The position numbers and the translations under genes were made by a program. From Brevundimonas mediterranea (lineage in GTDB: Bacteria > Pseudomonadota > Alphaproteobacteria > Caulobacterales > Caulobacteraceae), in assembly GCF_011064825.1 (NCBI RefSeq), contig NZ_CP048751.1, forward strand, positions 744,001 to 808,000: 64,000 nucleotides of DNA, in the 5' to 3' direction. The notes beneath the pieces were generated by a model that saw nothing but the letters and a program-made list of their open reading frames with translations, ran no database searches and had not been told where the DNA came from. Positions 8,086-15,855 of this stretch are shown here, piece by piece (position 1 is the stretch's first letter; each line of letters opens with the position of its first letter).

Positions 8086-8841
8086 TTAGTGGGACGCCAG
8101 CTGGGCGTCGGGATCAGGAGTGCGGCGCTGATCGTCCAGGATCCGGCCGTCCTCGATGTGAATGACCCGGTCGGCCCAGGCTTCCAGGCGCGGGTCGTGG
8201 GTCACGCAGATCACGGCTGCGCCGTGTTCGGTTGCGGCCCGGCGCAGCAGGCGGATGACCACCTGGCCGTTTTCGCCGTCGAGCGCCGAAGTCGGTTCGT
8301 CGGCGAACAGGATCTGCGGGTCCTTGGCCAGAGCGCGGGCGATCGCGACGCGTTGCTTCTCGCCGCCGGACAGGGCGTTGGGCCTCTGGTGCAGACGATG
8401 ACCCAGGCCCACTTCTTCCAGCGCCGTGGTGGCGCGCTTCTTCGCGTCCGCCGACGACAGCCCCTGGTACTTCAGCACCGTCATGACCTGCTGCAGGGCG
8501 GTCAGGGACGGGAACAGGTTGAACCCCTGGAAGATGAAGCCGCAGTGGTCCAGGCGGAACTTGTCGATCCGACCCGAGCCGTAGGTCCACAGGTCGTCGA
8601 CGTCCAGTATGTCCACCCGCCCCTCCTCGGGCTTCAGCAGGCCCGAGAGGTTGGCGATCAGGGTGGACTTGCCGGAACCGGAGGGGCCCATGACCATGGT
8701 CAGGTCGCCGTGCCGCGCATCGAAATCGACGCCCTTCAGGACTTCGACCCAGCTGCGGCCCGTCTTGAACCGTTTGACCAGGCCCTTGGCTTCGATGGCG
8801 AAGTCGCCGTGTTTGCCGTGCACTTTCGTATGAGTGTTCAT
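8086..8841 (-). CDS. ABC transporter ATP-binding protein (DevA/LolD/MacB-like)
   Basis: A 251-residue ATPase subunit. Walker A GPSGSGKST is at 52-60, Q-loop FIFQGFNLFP at about 103-111, signature LSGGEKQR at 157-164, Walker B ILFADE at 177-182, and switch His in THDPRLE. The LolD/MacB/DevA group powers mechanotransmission by FtsX-fold permeases rather than classical transport. Its start overlaps the stop of the permease gene by four bases, which implies coupled translation. Confidence 0.9.
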   Translation of the reverse strand: MNTHTKVHGKHGDFAIEAKGLVKRFKTGRSWVEVLKGVDFDARHGDLTMVMGPSGSGKSTLIANLSGLLKPEEGRVDILDVDDLWTYGSGRIDKFRLDHCGFIFQGFNLFPSLTALQQVMTVLKYQGLSSADAKKRATTALEEVGLGHRLHQRPNALSGGEKQRVAIARALAKDPQILFADEPTSALDGENGQVVIRLLRRAATEHGAAVICVTHDPRLEAWADRVIHIEDGRILDDQRRTPDPDAQLASH

Positions 8842-10007
8842 CGCAGCAGGTCCGCCGGCTGGCTGTTCTTGAGGACGCCCAGCGACAACAGACCGGACAG
8901 CAGGGCGATGACGATCAGCATCAGCGACACCATCATCACCATCATGGGCGGGAAGGACATGGTCAGGCCCGAACCGGCCGCCAGCAGGCTGACCCCCCAG
9001 GTCAGGACGAAGGCCGCCAGCACCCCGGCGATCCCGACCCAGAAGCTGAGCTCCAGCACGATCCAGCGCAGCGACCCCATGGCGACGCCCAGGGCGCGCA
9101 GCGAGGCGAACTCCTTGATATTGGCCATGATGGCGCCGCGCAGCGTCTGCCAGGTGATCGCCACCCCGATCAGCACGCCCAGGAACAGCGAAAAGCCCAG
9201 CATGATGGCGATGAAGCTCTCCTTCATCATCGCCCCTTCATTGGCCTTGGCCAGATCCTGACGCGTCCAGGCCTTGAACTGACCGTTCGAGATAGAGTTC
9301 AGCTGGGCGACCACGATGGGCGCGCGCGCCGGATCCTTGATCTGCACCATCAGCGGTCCGACCCGTTCGCCGGTGTTGGCCTCGCCCAGCATCCGCAGGG
9401 TGTCGCGCGACATGACGACCGTCGCCTGCATCATGTTGGGATAGCCCTGGGTCACGGCCGCGACCCGGACCGTCTTGCCGTTGTAGCTGGCCTGATCCCC
9501 CAGCTTGACGCCCAATCGCCCCAGCGCCGTCTGGTCCACCGCCACCGCATAGGGCTGACGCAGAGCCTCGACCAGGTCGTCGGAATAGTCGACCGGCACC
9601 GTCACCGCGCCAGGCACGGCGTCGATGGTGGTGACGTTGACGAACTCCATCTTCTTGGCGCCGGGCGCGGCCGGGTCGCCGCCGGGCTCCTTATCCTTGA
9701 CGATGTTCTGCCAACGACCGCCGGAACCGTCCAGATCGGCCACGGCCAGGACTTCCGGATGCTGATAGACCACCGGCATGATTCGCCGCGGCACGCCTGA
9801 GGGGCCGCCGTTGAACAGGGCGGTCGCGCCCGGGCTCAGAATCATGATGTCGGCGCGGGCCCGATCGATCTGGGCCGTGAAGGCCTTGCCGATGCCCATG
9901 AACATGCCGACCTGGGCCAGGACGAGCAATCCCGAGAAGGCGAGCGCCACGACGGCCGCCATGTAGCGACGCCACTCGTAGAGCAAGGTTGATAGCGCAA
10001 GCGACAT
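8838..10007 (-). CDS. ABC transporter permease, FtsX fold (DevC-like)
   Basis: A 389-residue permease. One helix near the N-terminus (about 15-38) is followed by a large extracytoplasmic domain, and three helices occupy the C-terminal quarter: the FtsX/MacB arrangement. Length and the opening ALSTLLYEWRRYMAAV resemble DevC of the DevBCA exporters, which lack the fused ATPase of MacB. First gene of the operon; its promoter should lie in the 209-bp divergent gap shared with the S46 peptidase gene. The exported substrate (glycolipid, peptide or drug) cannot be told from sequence. Confidence 0.85.
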   Translation of the reverse strand: MSLALSTLLYEWRRYMAAVVALAFSGLLVLAQVGMFMGIGKAFTAQIDRARADIMILSPGATALFNGGPSGVPRRIMPVVYQHPEVLAVADLDGSGGRWQNIVKDKEPGGDPAAPGAKKMEFVNVTTIDAVPGAVTVPVDYSDDLVEALRQPYAVAVDQTALGRLGVKLGDQASYNGKTVRVAAVTQGYPNMMQATVVMSRDTLRMLGEANTGERVGPLMVQIKDPARAPIVVAQLNSISNGQFKAWTRQDLAKANEGAMMKESFIAIMLGFSLFLGVLIGVAITWQTLRGAIMANIKEFASLRALGVAMGSLRWIVLELSFWVGIAGVLAAFVLTWGVSLLAAGSGLTMSFPPMMVMMVSLMLIVIALLSGLLSLGVLKNSQPADLLR

Positions 10008-10216
10008 GGTTGTCGATAAATCCCCGATACGTCCGTCTATCTGAGCGAGCGCGGCATCACGGCCAAGTTAAATCGGGGTAAGGCTTGCTTTTGACCCGTG
10101 CGACCACGGGCCGTAGGGCAAAGACCGTCTCGCCTCTTGGCGGCGTCGCCGAAACGGCGCTAGTTACAAGTTAACAGGCGGACCATCCTCGCTCCGCCCT
10201 CTGTAGGAAACCCCGC

Positions 10217-12310
10217 ATGTCCCTGCCGTCCCTTCGTCTCACCGCCTCGCTGGCCGCCCTCGGCGCCGCGACCGTCGTCCTGTCCGCCCCCGCGACCTCG
10301 GCCCGCGCCGACGAGGGCATGTGGACCTTCGACAACTTCCCCATCGCCACGGTGAACGAAAAGTACGGCACGAACATCGACCAGGCCTGGCTGGATCGCG
10401 TGCGCAACGCCGCTGTCCGCCTGCAGGGCTGTTCGGCCTCGCTGGTCTCGGGCGAAGGCCTGATCCTGACCAATCACCACTGTGTCGTGGGCTGCGTCCA
10501 GGACCTGTCCAGCGCCGAGAACGACTACGTCAAGAACGGCTGGATGCCCGCGACCCGCGAGGAAGAGAAGAAATGCCCCGGCCAGACGGCCGAGATCCTG
10601 ACCGACATCACCGATGTGACCGACCGGGTCGTCGGCGCCGGCGCCGGGCTTGAGGGCGCCGCCTTCGTCCAGGCCCGGGCCGCCGAGATCGACAAGATCC
10701 AGAAGGAGGTCTGCGGCGACGACCAGAAGCTGACCTGCCAGGTCATCAGCCTGTACCGCGGCGGTCAGTACAAGCTGTACAAGTTCCGCAAGTATGACGA
10801 CGTGCGCCTGGTCTTCGCGCCCGAGTTCCAGGCGGCCTTCTTCGGCGGCGACCCGGACAACTTCAACTTCCCGCGCTACGCCCTGGATGCCGGTTTCCTG
10901 CGCATCTACGAGGACGGCAAGCCGGTCGCCACGCCGAACCACCTGGCCTGGAACCCCAATGCGCCCAAGGAAGGCGACGTCACCTTCGTCGCCGGCAACC
11001 CGGGCTCGACCTCGCGCCTGCTGACCATGGCCCAGTTGGAGGCCCTGCGTGACCAGCAACTGCCGCTGACCCTGATCCAGACCTCGGAACTGCGCGGTCG
11101 CCTGCTGGAATATTCGACCACCGGCGAAGAGGCCAAGCGCGTCTCGGTCGATCCGATCTTCGGCCTGGAGAATGGCTTCAAGGTCTATTACGGCCAACAG
11201 GGCGCCCTGACCGACCCGGCCTTCATGGCGACGAAGCGGACGGCCGAACAGGAACTGCGCCAGCGCGTCGCCGCCGACCCGGCCCTGGCCCAGCGCATCG
11301 GCGACCCGTGGGCCGAACTGGAGCGCGTCGCCGCCGCCCAGCGCGACCTCTACCTGCCCTACCGCCAGTTGGAAGCCGCCGCCGGCCAACGCTCGTCACT
11401 GTACAGCTACGCCAAGTCCATCGTCCGCGCGGCCAAGGAGCGCGCCAAGCCGGTCGCCGAACGCCGCGCCGGCTATTCGGACGCCGACATCGCCTCGCTG
11501 GGCCGCCGCCTGGCGACCGAGACGCCGATCTCGAACGATCTGGAGAAGATCTATCTGGACTTCTGGCTGTCGAAGACCCGCGAATATCTGACCGTCGACA
11601 ACGCCGACGTGAAGGCCCTGCTGGGCAAGGAAAGCCCGGAGCAGATCGCTGAACGCCTGGTGGATGGCACCCGCCTGGCAGATCCGGCCTTCCGCGCCCA
11701 GGCCCTGGCCATGACGCCGGAACAGCTGGCCGCCTCGGGCGACCCGCTGATCGCCTTCGTCCTGGCCAATGACGATGCGGCCCAGGCGATCCGCACCCAG
11801 TGGGAATCGGCCGTGTCCGGCCCGACCAGCCGCGCCGGCGAAAAGATCGCCCAGGCCCGGTTCGCGGTCTACGGCACCAACCTGTACCCCGACGCCACCT
11901 TCAGCCTGCGCCTGTCCTACGGTCAGGTGAAGGGCTGGACCTATCGCGGCGTGACGGTGACGCCCTTCACCGAGATCGGCGGCCTGTACGAGCGCAACAC
12001 CGGCGCCGAGCCCTTCAACGCCGCCGAGGACTGGATGGCGGCCGAGGGCAAGGTCAACAAGTCGACGGTCTATGACTTCGTCTCGACCAACGACATCATC
12101 GGCGGCAACTCGGGCTCGCCCGTGATCAACGCCAAGGGTGAAGTCATCGGCGCCGCCTTCGACGGCAACATCCACTCGCTGGGCGGCAGCTTCGGCTACG
12201 ACGGCGAGCTGAACCGCACGGTCACCGTCTCGACCGCCGCCATCACCGAGGCCCTGCGCACCGTCTACAACCAGCCCCGCCTGCTGCGCGAACTGGGCGT
12301 GCGGCGCTAA
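10217..12310 (+). CDS. S46 dipeptidyl-peptidase, DPP7-like
   Basis: A 697-residue secreted serine exopeptidase that removes dipeptides from peptide N-termini in the periplasm. A signal peptide ends around ATSARA-DEG (residue 35). The trypsin-fold landmarks are the His motif TNHHC (residues 85-89) and the nucleophile motif GNSGSP (Ser632). Eighteen residues after the Ser, at the site known in the family to set P1 preference (residue 673 of Porphyromonas DPP11), there is Gly650. This points to DPP7-like hydrophobic preference rather than the Arg of acidic-specific DPP11. Paralogue of the next peptidase. Confidence 0.92.
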   Translation: MSLPSLRLTASLAALGAATVVLSAPATSARADEGMWTFDNFPIATVNEKYGTNIDQAWLDRVRNAAVRLQGCSASLVSGEGLILTNHHCVVGCVQDLSSAENDYVKNGWMPATREEEKKCPGQTAEILTDITDVTDRVVGAGAGLEGAAFVQARAAEIDKIQKEVCGDDQKLTCQVISLYRGGQYKLYKFRKYDDVRLVFAPEFQAAFFGGDPDNFNFPRYALDAGFLRIYEDGKPVATPNHLAWNPNAPKEGDVTFVAGNPGSTSRLLTMAQLEALRDQQLPLTLIQTSELRGRLLEYSTTGEEAKRVSVDPIFGLENGFKVYYGQQGALTDPAFMATKRTAEQELRQRVAADPALAQRIGDPWAELERVAAAQRDLYLPYRQLEAAAGQRSSLYSYAKSIVRAAKERAKPVAERRAGYSDADIASLGRRLATETPISNDLEKIYLDFWLSKTREYLTVDNADVKALLGKESPEQIAERLVDGTRLADPAFRAQALAMTPEQLAASGDPLIAFVLANDDAAQAIRTQWESAVSGPTSRAGEKIAQARFAVYGTNLYPDATFSLRLSYGQVKGWTYRGVTVTPFTEIGGLYERNTGAEPFNAAEDWMAAEGKVNKSTVYDFVSTNDIIGGNSGSPVINAKGEVIGAAFDGNIHSLGGSFGYDGELNRTVTVSTAAITEALRTVYNQPRLLRELGVRR

Positions 12311-12327
12311 TACCGACGCATAAGCGC

Positions 12328-12476
12328 CTCTCCCTCCCCCTCGGGGGAGGGGGGTCGCGAAGCGACCGGGTGGGAAGGGCTGGGCGATCCATCACAGGAC
12401 CGCGCCCTTGTCGCCCTGCCGCCCCCACCCGTCCGGCGCTGCGCGCCGGCCACCCTCCCCGGACGGGGAGGGAGAG
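12328..12476. repeat. palindromic intergenic repeat cluster (REP/BIME-like)
   Basis: The gap between the two peptidase genes is a composite of dyads: outer arms CTCTCCCTCCCC (12328-12339) and GGGGAGGGAGAG (12465-12476) are perfect inverted copies. Inner segments TCGCGAAGCGA and ACCGGGTGGG / CCCACCCG also pair. This resembles the scattered CCCTCCCC...GGGAGGG intergenic repeats of Caulobacteraceae. An open frame crosses it from 12370, but that is an artefact of the repeat. Confidence 0.65.
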
Positions 12477-12489
12477 TTTTGGAGCCCCC

Positions 12490-14565
12490 ATGCGCCTCGC
12501 CCTTCTCGCCTCCGCCGCCGTCCTCGCCTTCGCCTTCGCCTTCGCCTCGTCGGCCTCCGCCGAAGAAGGCATGTGGACCTACGACAACTTCCCCATCGCC
12601 CGCTCCAACCAGGCGCTGGGAACCGACATCGACCAGGCCTTCCTGGACCGCGTCCGCCTGTCGTCGGTCAAGTTCGGCGGCTGTTCGGCGGGCGTCATCT
12701 CGGGCCAGGGCCTGGTCATGACCAACAACCACTGCGTCGCCACCTGCGTCGCCAACCTGTCCACACCCCAGATCAACTACGCCGAGACCGGCTTTACGCC
12801 GAAGTCGCGCGAGGAAGAGCTGAAATGCCCCGGCGCCACCGCCGAGATCCTGACCGACATCGGCGACGTGACCGAGCGGATGCACAAGGCCGGCGCCGGG
12901 CTTGAGGGCCAGGCCTTCACCCAGGCCCGCGACGCCGAGGCCGGCCGGATCGAGAGCGAAGCCTGCGGAAACGACCCCAAGATCCGCTGCCAAGTCGTCA
13001 GCCTGTACCGGGGCGGCCAGTTCAAGCTCTACAAGTACCGCAAATATTCCGACGTCCGCCTGGCCTGGGCGCCCGAGGATCGCGCCGCCACCTTCGGCGG
13101 CGACCTGGACAACTTCTCCTTCCCCCGCTTCGCCATCGATGCGGCCTTCATCCGCCTGTACGAGGATGGTGAGCCTGCGGTCACATCGACCCATTTCGCC
13201 TGGAACCCGAACAAGCCGACGCAGGGCGAGGCCGTCTTCATCTCCGGCAATCCCGGTTCGACCCAGCGCCTGCTGACCCAGGATCAGCTGACCACCATCC
13301 GCGACGTGGTCCTGCCGCTGGACCAGTTGATCGCCTCCGAACTGCGCGGCCGGTTGATCCGCTATTCCGAAGAGGGCGAGGACCAGGCCTTCATCGCCAT
13401 GGACCCCATCGTGGGCCTTGAGAACACCTACAAGCGCGGCCGTGGCCGGATGGCCGCCCTGATCGATCCGGCCTTCATGGCCCGCAAGGCCGAGCAGGAA
13501 ACCGACTTCCGCGCCCGCGCCGCCGGGTCCGGCGTCGATCCCTGGTCAACGCTCAGCACGGTCCAGCCCGTCGCCCGTGAACTCTATCCCTCCATGGCCC
13601 TGCTGGAAGGCGGCACGGGCCTGGGCACGACCTCGGTCGCCGGCGGGTCGCAACTGTTCGCCTATGCCCGCACCCTGGTGCGCGGCGCCCAGGAGCGGGC
13701 CAAGCCGTCCGACCAGCGCCTGCCCGAGTTCGCCGACAGCCGCCTGTCCGGCGTCGAATCCCGCCTGTTCGCCGAACGTCCCACCTATCCCGAGCTTGAG
13801 CAGATCCGGCTGGAATGGTGGCTGTCCAAGACCCGCGAATGGCTGACGGTCGACAACCCTTCGGTCCGCACCCTGCTGGGCAAGGAGAGCCCCGAGACCC
13901 TGTCCGCCCGCGTCGTCGCCGGCACGACCCTGGCTGACCCGGCCGTGCGCCGCGCCCTGTGGACCGGCGGTCTGGCCGCCGTCCAGGCCTCGACCGATCC
14001 GATGATCCGCTACGCCCTGGCCATCGACGCCGACGCTCGCGCCGTCCGCGACGCCTGGGAGACCCGCGTCCAGGCCCCGACCGACCGCGCCTCGGAACAG
14101 CTGGCCGCCGCCCGTTTCGCCGCCTATGGCGACGCCGTCTATCCCGACGCCACCGGCACGCTTCGCCTGACCTATGGCCAGGTCGAAGGCTCGGACGTGC
14201 CGGGCCAGCGGTTCGGCGCCTTCACCACCTTCGCCGGCCTGTGGGACCGCGCCACCGGCGCCGAGCCCTTCGCCGTCGCGCCCAAACTGCTGGCGGCCAA
14301 GGACCGGATCGACCCGAACGCCGTCATGGACATGGCCGTTTCGACCGACACCATCGGCGGCTCGTCCGGTTCGCCCGCCATCAATGCGAAGGGCGAGATC
14401 ATCGGCGCCAACTTCGACTCCACCGTCCTGACCCAGCGCAACGCCTACGGCTATGACCGCGCCGTCAACCGCAGCGTCATCGTCACAACCCAGGCCGTCA
14501 CTGTGGCCCTGCGCGACGTCTATGGCATGGAGCATCTGGTGCGGGAGCTGGGCGTCTCCAGGTGA
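12490..14565 (+). CDS. S46 dipeptidyl-peptidase, second paralogue with Ser at the specificity site
   Basis: A 691-residue secreted peptidase paralogous to the preceding gene along its whole length. The ATG at 12490 opens a typical signal peptide ending SASA-EEG; the frame runs upstream through the repeat but that part is not protein-like. It carries TNNHC in place of the first paralogue's TNHHC, and the nucleophile motif GSSGSP (Ser626). The residue 18 positions later, homologous to the Gly/Arg that sets P1 specificity, is Ser644 (NFDST). Substrate preference may therefore differ from its neighbour. The stop overlaps the next gene's GTG. Confidence 0.9.
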   Translation: MRLALLASAAVLAFAFAFASSASAEEGMWTYDNFPIARSNQALGTDIDQAFLDRVRLSSVKFGGCSAGVISGQGLVMTNNHCVATCVANLSTPQINYAETGFTPKSREEELKCPGATAEILTDIGDVTERMHKAGAGLEGQAFTQARDAEAGRIESEACGNDPKIRCQVVSLYRGGQFKLYKYRKYSDVRLAWAPEDRAATFGGDLDNFSFPRFAIDAAFIRLYEDGEPAVTSTHFAWNPNKPTQGEAVFISGNPGSTQRLLTQDQLTTIRDVVLPLDQLIASELRGRLIRYSEEGEDQAFIAMDPIVGLENTYKRGRGRMAALIDPAFMARKAEQETDFRARAAGSGVDPWSTLSTVQPVARELYPSMALLEGGTGLGTTSVAGGSQLFAYARTLVRGAQERAKPSDQRLPEFADSRLSGVESRLFAERPTYPELEQIRLEWWLSKTREWLTVDNPSVRTLLGKESPETLSARVVAGTTLADPAVRRALWTGGLAAVQASTDPMIRYALAIDADARAVRDAWETRVQAPTDRASEQLAAARFAAYGDAVYPDATGTLRLTYGQVEGSDVPGQRFGAFTTFAGLWDRATGAEPFAVAPKLLAAKDRIDPNAVMDMAVSTDTIGGSSGSPAINAKGEIIGANFDSTVLTQRNAYGYDRAVNRSVIVTTQAVTVALRDVYGMEHLVRELGVSR

Positions 14566-15071
14566 GCGACTTCGTTTTTCGCGCGGCGACCCTCGCCGAC
14601 GTCGCCACGCTCCATCCCCTGATCGAGCGCGCCTATCGCGGCGAGACGGCCAAGGCCGGCTGGACGCACGAGGCGGACCTGCTGTTCGACACCCGCACCA
14701 GCGCCGAAGAATTGTCGGCCCTGATCGCCGATCCCGACCGGGTCATTCTGCTGGCCCATAAGGACGGCGCCCTGATCGGCTGCGTCCAGGTCGCCCGCGT
14801 CGGCGACGACCGGACCTATCTGGGCATGCTGACGGTCGAGCCGACCCTTCAGGCGTCCGGCCTAGGCCGCCGCCTGCTCGCCGCCGCCGAGACCGAGGCC
14901 GTCGCCCGTTTCGCCGCCCGCCGCATGGAGATGACCGTCATCCACCGCCGCGCCGAACTGATCGCCTGGTATCAACGCCGCGGTTACGCCCCCACCGGCG
15001 AAACCCGCCCCTTCCCCGTCGATCCGCCCCGGCCGGAGCTGGAGTTCGTGGTGTTGGAAAAGGGGCTGTAA
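14562..15071 (+). CDS. GNAT-family N-acetyltransferase
   Basis: A 169-residue acetyl-CoA-dependent acetyltransferase. Motif A is visible as LGMLTVEPTLQASGLGRRLL, containing the Q/R-x-x-G-x-G/A pyrophosphate-binding loop, followed by a C-terminal RRAELIAWYQRRGY typical of the fold. The start is a GTG overlapping the peptidase stop (GTGA), so it is probably translated from the same message. Acceptor substrate is unknown. Confidence 0.85.
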   Translation: MSDFVFRAATLADVATLHPLIERAYRGETAKAGWTHEADLLFDTRTSAEELSALIADPDRVILLAHKDGALIGCVQVARVGDDRTYLGMLTVEPTLQASGLGRRLLAAAETEAVARFAARRMEMTVIHRRAELIAWYQRRGYAPTGETRPFPVDPPRPELEFVVLEKGL

Positions 15072-15075
15072 ACGC

Positions 15076-15225
15076 CCCTTTCTTCTCCCATGGGGAGAAG
15101 GTGGCCCGAAGGGCCGGATGAGGGCCCGCCGGTGGGCCAGCTCGCACCGCCGCGCCCCTCACCCTTGCGCGCAAGACTGATCGCTACGCTCTCAGCCGCT
15201 CAAGCCCTCCCCGCTGGGAGAGGGA
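15076..15225. repeat. intergenic palindromic repeat
   Basis: The 200-bp gap between the acetyltransferase and the TetR gene is filled by a CTTCTCCC-atg-GGGAGAAG-type dyad followed by GGCCCGAAGGGCC and, further on, a CCCTCCCCGCTGGGAGAGGG segment. This is the same style as the repeat at 12328-12476 and is typical of dispersed alphaproteobacterial intergenic repeats. No gene is seen in it. Confidence 0.5.
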
Positions 15226-15249
15226 TCTTCGAACGGCCCCTTGCAAAAC

Positions 15250-15263
15250 GGACACCCATGTCC
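15250..15263. promoter_or_regulatory. candidate TetR operator
   Basis: GGACA-ccca-TGTCC, a perfect 5-bp inverted repeat, lies 16 bp before the preferred TetR start codon and may be its autoregulatory operator. Short dyads of this length occur by chance in GC-rich DNA. Confidence 0.35.
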
Positions 15264-15279
15264 ATTTATGCGCGTCATC

Positions 15280-15855
15280 ATGTCGCGCCCCGCCCCCAAA
15301 CATGTCCGTAAGGACGTCGTCCACAACCACGCCGCCCTGCTTGAGGCCGCGCGCGCGGTCTTCGCCGACCAGGGGCTGGACGCGCCGCTGGACCTGATCG
15401 CGGAAAAGGCCGGCGTCGGACGCGGCACCCTGTATCGTCATTTCGCCGACCGCACCGAACTGGCCCTGGCCGTGCTTGAGGCCGACCTCGCCGACCTGGA
15501 CCGCCGCACCGCCGAACAGGGCGACGCCCCGGAAGCCTTCTTCTGGTTTCTGGACCGGCTGGCGGAAGACATGATCCGCAACGCCGGCCTGGCGGGGTTG
15601 GTCCGGAACGTGAGGTCGCCCGATGCGCTTACCCCCCTGCGGCAGAGCTTGATGGAGGCGGGCGCCGCCCCCCTCGAACGGGCCCAGGCGGCCGGTCTGG
15701 TGCGAAAGGATCTGCGGCCGATGGACATCCGCCTGATCGCCACCCTGCTGGGCGCCGGCTTCCAGGGCGCCGACGAGGCCGAGCGTCAGGCCGTGTCCCA
15801 GCGCACCCGCGTCATCATTCTGGACGGGCTGAAGCCCAGGCCGGAGGCGTCCTGA
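15280..15855 (+). CDS. TetR-family transcriptional regulator
   Basis: A 191-residue regulator with the N-terminal helix-turn-helix LDLIAEKAGVGRGTLYRHFADR and a ligand-binding C-terminal domain. It is the first gene of a three-gene unit with an EmrB-type pump and an EmrA-type adaptor, and overlaps the pump start by one base (TGATG). It is therefore the likely repressor of that pump. The frame extends to a TTG at 15241, but the ATG at 15280 (MSRPAPKH) gives a normal N-terminus; an ATG at 15268 is a second possibility. Confidence 0.9.
   Translation: MSRPAPKHVRKDVVHNHAALLEAARAVFADQGLDAPLDLIAEKAGVGRGTLYRHFADRTELALAVLEADLADLDRRTAEQGDAPEAFFWFLDRLAEDMIRNAGLAGLVRNVRSPDALTPLRQSLMEAGAAPLERAQAAGLVRKDLRPMDIRLIATLLGAGFQGADEAERQAVSQRTRVIILDGLKPRPEAS

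Noticed and set aside
10060..10175. Possible CtrA site (TTAA-N7-TTAA) before the first S46 gene
   Set aside because: Only half-sites are present; the second TTAA is not at the right spacing.
12370..12489. N-terminal 40-codon extension of the second S46 peptidase
   Set aside because: It translates the palindromic repeat and precedes a perfect signal peptide starting at 12490.
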